Assembly (NCBI RefSeq): GCF_040372165.1
Contig: NZ_BAABWG010000001.1
Coordinates: 1 to 64,000 of the forward strand
Direction: 5' to 3'
Length of the DNA stretch: 64,000 bases
DNA from: Hydrogenophaga sp040372165
Lineage (GTDB): Bacteria > Pseudomonadota > Gammaproteobacteria > Burkholderiales > Burkholderiaceae_C
Shown here piece by piece: positions 63,314 through 64,000 of the stretch; position 1 is the first letter of the stretch, and each line of letters begins with the position of its first letter. A model generated the notes under the pieces. That model was not told the origin of the DNA, searched no databases, and saw nothing but the letters and a program-made list of their open reading frames with translations. Both the position numbers and the translations under genes were made by a program.

Positions 63314-64000
63314 TCAATCGGCCTTGAGCCAGTCGTACAAAGATCGGGCCAACACTTGCGTGGCCGCTTTGAGGTCGCTCAGCGCCAGTCGCTCGTCTGC
63401 CCGTTTGGCGTGAGACTCCAGCACCGTATGAGGGCCTGCACCGTAGATGACGGCGGGAATGCCTCTGGCCGCATAGAGGCGCGCATCGGTGTAGAGCGGC
63501 GTACCCACGGCGGGGACGTCTTCTCCGAAAAGCGCAGAGGCATGCCGCTGGATGACGGTGGAAAGCCGTTCATGGCCGGGCAGTGGCTTCATGGCTTTGG
63601 CCAGCAGCATGCGACGCACCGTCACCTTGAGCGACTTGCCGCCACGGGGTGGTGAAAAGCTCGCAGCAGCATCAGCAATCGTCTGGCGCAGTGATGCCTC
63701 CACCGTCTCCGGGTCCTCTTCCGGCAACATGCGGCGATCGAGTTTGATGACCACCTTTCCCGGCACAACATTGGTATTGGTGCCCCCCTGGATCAGCCCG
63801 ATGTTCAGGTAGGGATGATCAATGCCGTCGACCCCGGACCGGATATCGAGATACCCCGCGTTGAGCGGGTAGAGCGCATTGAGGATGTGGTTGGCGCCTT
63901 GCAGCGCATCGGTTCCGGTGTCCGGAATGGCGGCATGTGCCATTTCCCCTTCGACGGTCACCTCCAGCTGCAGGCAGCCGTTGTGCGCCACCACAACCTG
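63314..64000 (-). CDS. M20-family metallopeptidase/deacylase, C-terminal part (5' end outside window)
   Basis: The frame is open to the window edge. Visible are the dimerisation domain (VTVEGEMAHAAIPDTGTDALQGA, LIQGGTNTNVVPGKVVIKLDRRM) and the end of the catalytic domain with a metal-ligand His in VLESHAKRADERLAL. This fits ArgE/DapE/CPG2-type enzymes, which cut acyl or peptide bonds with a two-metal site; the N-terminal metal ligands are outside. The exact substrate is undecided. Confidence 0.85.
   Translation of the reverse strand, partial: QVVVAHNGCLQLEVTVEGEMAHAAIPDTGTDALQGANHILNALYPLNAGYLDIRSGVDGIDHPYLNIGLIQGGTNTNVVPGKVVIKLDRRMLPEEDPETVEASLRQTIADAAASFSPPRGGKSLKVTVRRMLLAKAMKPLPGHERLSTVIQRHASALFGEDVPAVGTPLYTDARLYAARGIPAVIYGAGPHTVLESHAKRADERLALSDLKAATQVLARSLYDWLKAD

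Overview
The window is high-GC DNA with the gene content and gene order of a Burkholderiales betaproteobacterium, most like Comamonadaceae. The evidence is the neighbourhoods rhodanese-grxC-secB-gpsA, gpmA-ctpA-moeB, and yicC facing kinase-phosphatase-rph-rdgB-hemW, together with an NCS1-permease/histidine-kinase hybrid beside urt and ure genes. The genus cannot be fixed from sequence reading alone.

Region 1 (1-9398): the 3' end of a giant Ig-like-repeat protein, followed by a tightly packed set: a TolC-like outer-membrane lipoprotein, a periplasmic HlyD-type adaptor, a membrane-anchored adaptor with a soluble N-terminal domain, and a PqqD-like/M50-protease/HlyD fusion. No ABC ATPase is present in the visible part. 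I read it as a dedicated export or processing locus for the giant protein, and it is the best candidate for a little-described system. Region 2 (9479-14699): EEP hydrolase, cardiolipin synthase-like PLD, FolE, a short BLUF photoreceptor, an EamA transporter and a DUF429 protein. Region 3 (14670-26925): DASS transporter, thermonuclease lipoprotein, moeB, ctpA, gpmA, then rhodanese-grxC-secB-gpsA, panBC, nadC, nadA and rpoZ. Region 4 (26966-33675): gmk, a repeat-rich spacer, yicC, a Ser/Thr kinase and PP2C phosphatase pair, rph, rdgB and hemW. Region 5 (33701-38435): a histidine kinase, a receiver and a degenerate kinase-like protein, then tRNA-Ser(UGA).

Region 6 (38495-60596) is a nitrogen-acquisition island. 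It holds ureA-(small membrane protein)-ureBCEFG on the minus strand, an NCS1 permease-histidine kinase hybrid and a LuxR-type regulator on the plus strand, the urea ABC transporter urtABCD-E, a receiver-TPR protein, and a NitT/TauT-type ABC transporter whose operon ends with ureD. Near-consensus sigma-54 (-24/-12) promoters lie upstream of ureA and of the second ABC operon, which suggests joint nitrogen control. Urea would enter through UrtABCDE, be hydrolysed by UreABC, and the nickel centre would be assembled by UreDEFG. A ~430-bp palindromic element separates urtD from urtE. Region 7 (60812-64000): maeB and the 3' part of an M20 peptidase gene cut by the window edge.

Starts were moved from the longest open frame where a better start, overlap or ribosome-binding site was visible. 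Domain calls come from motifs recognised by eye; no searches were run.
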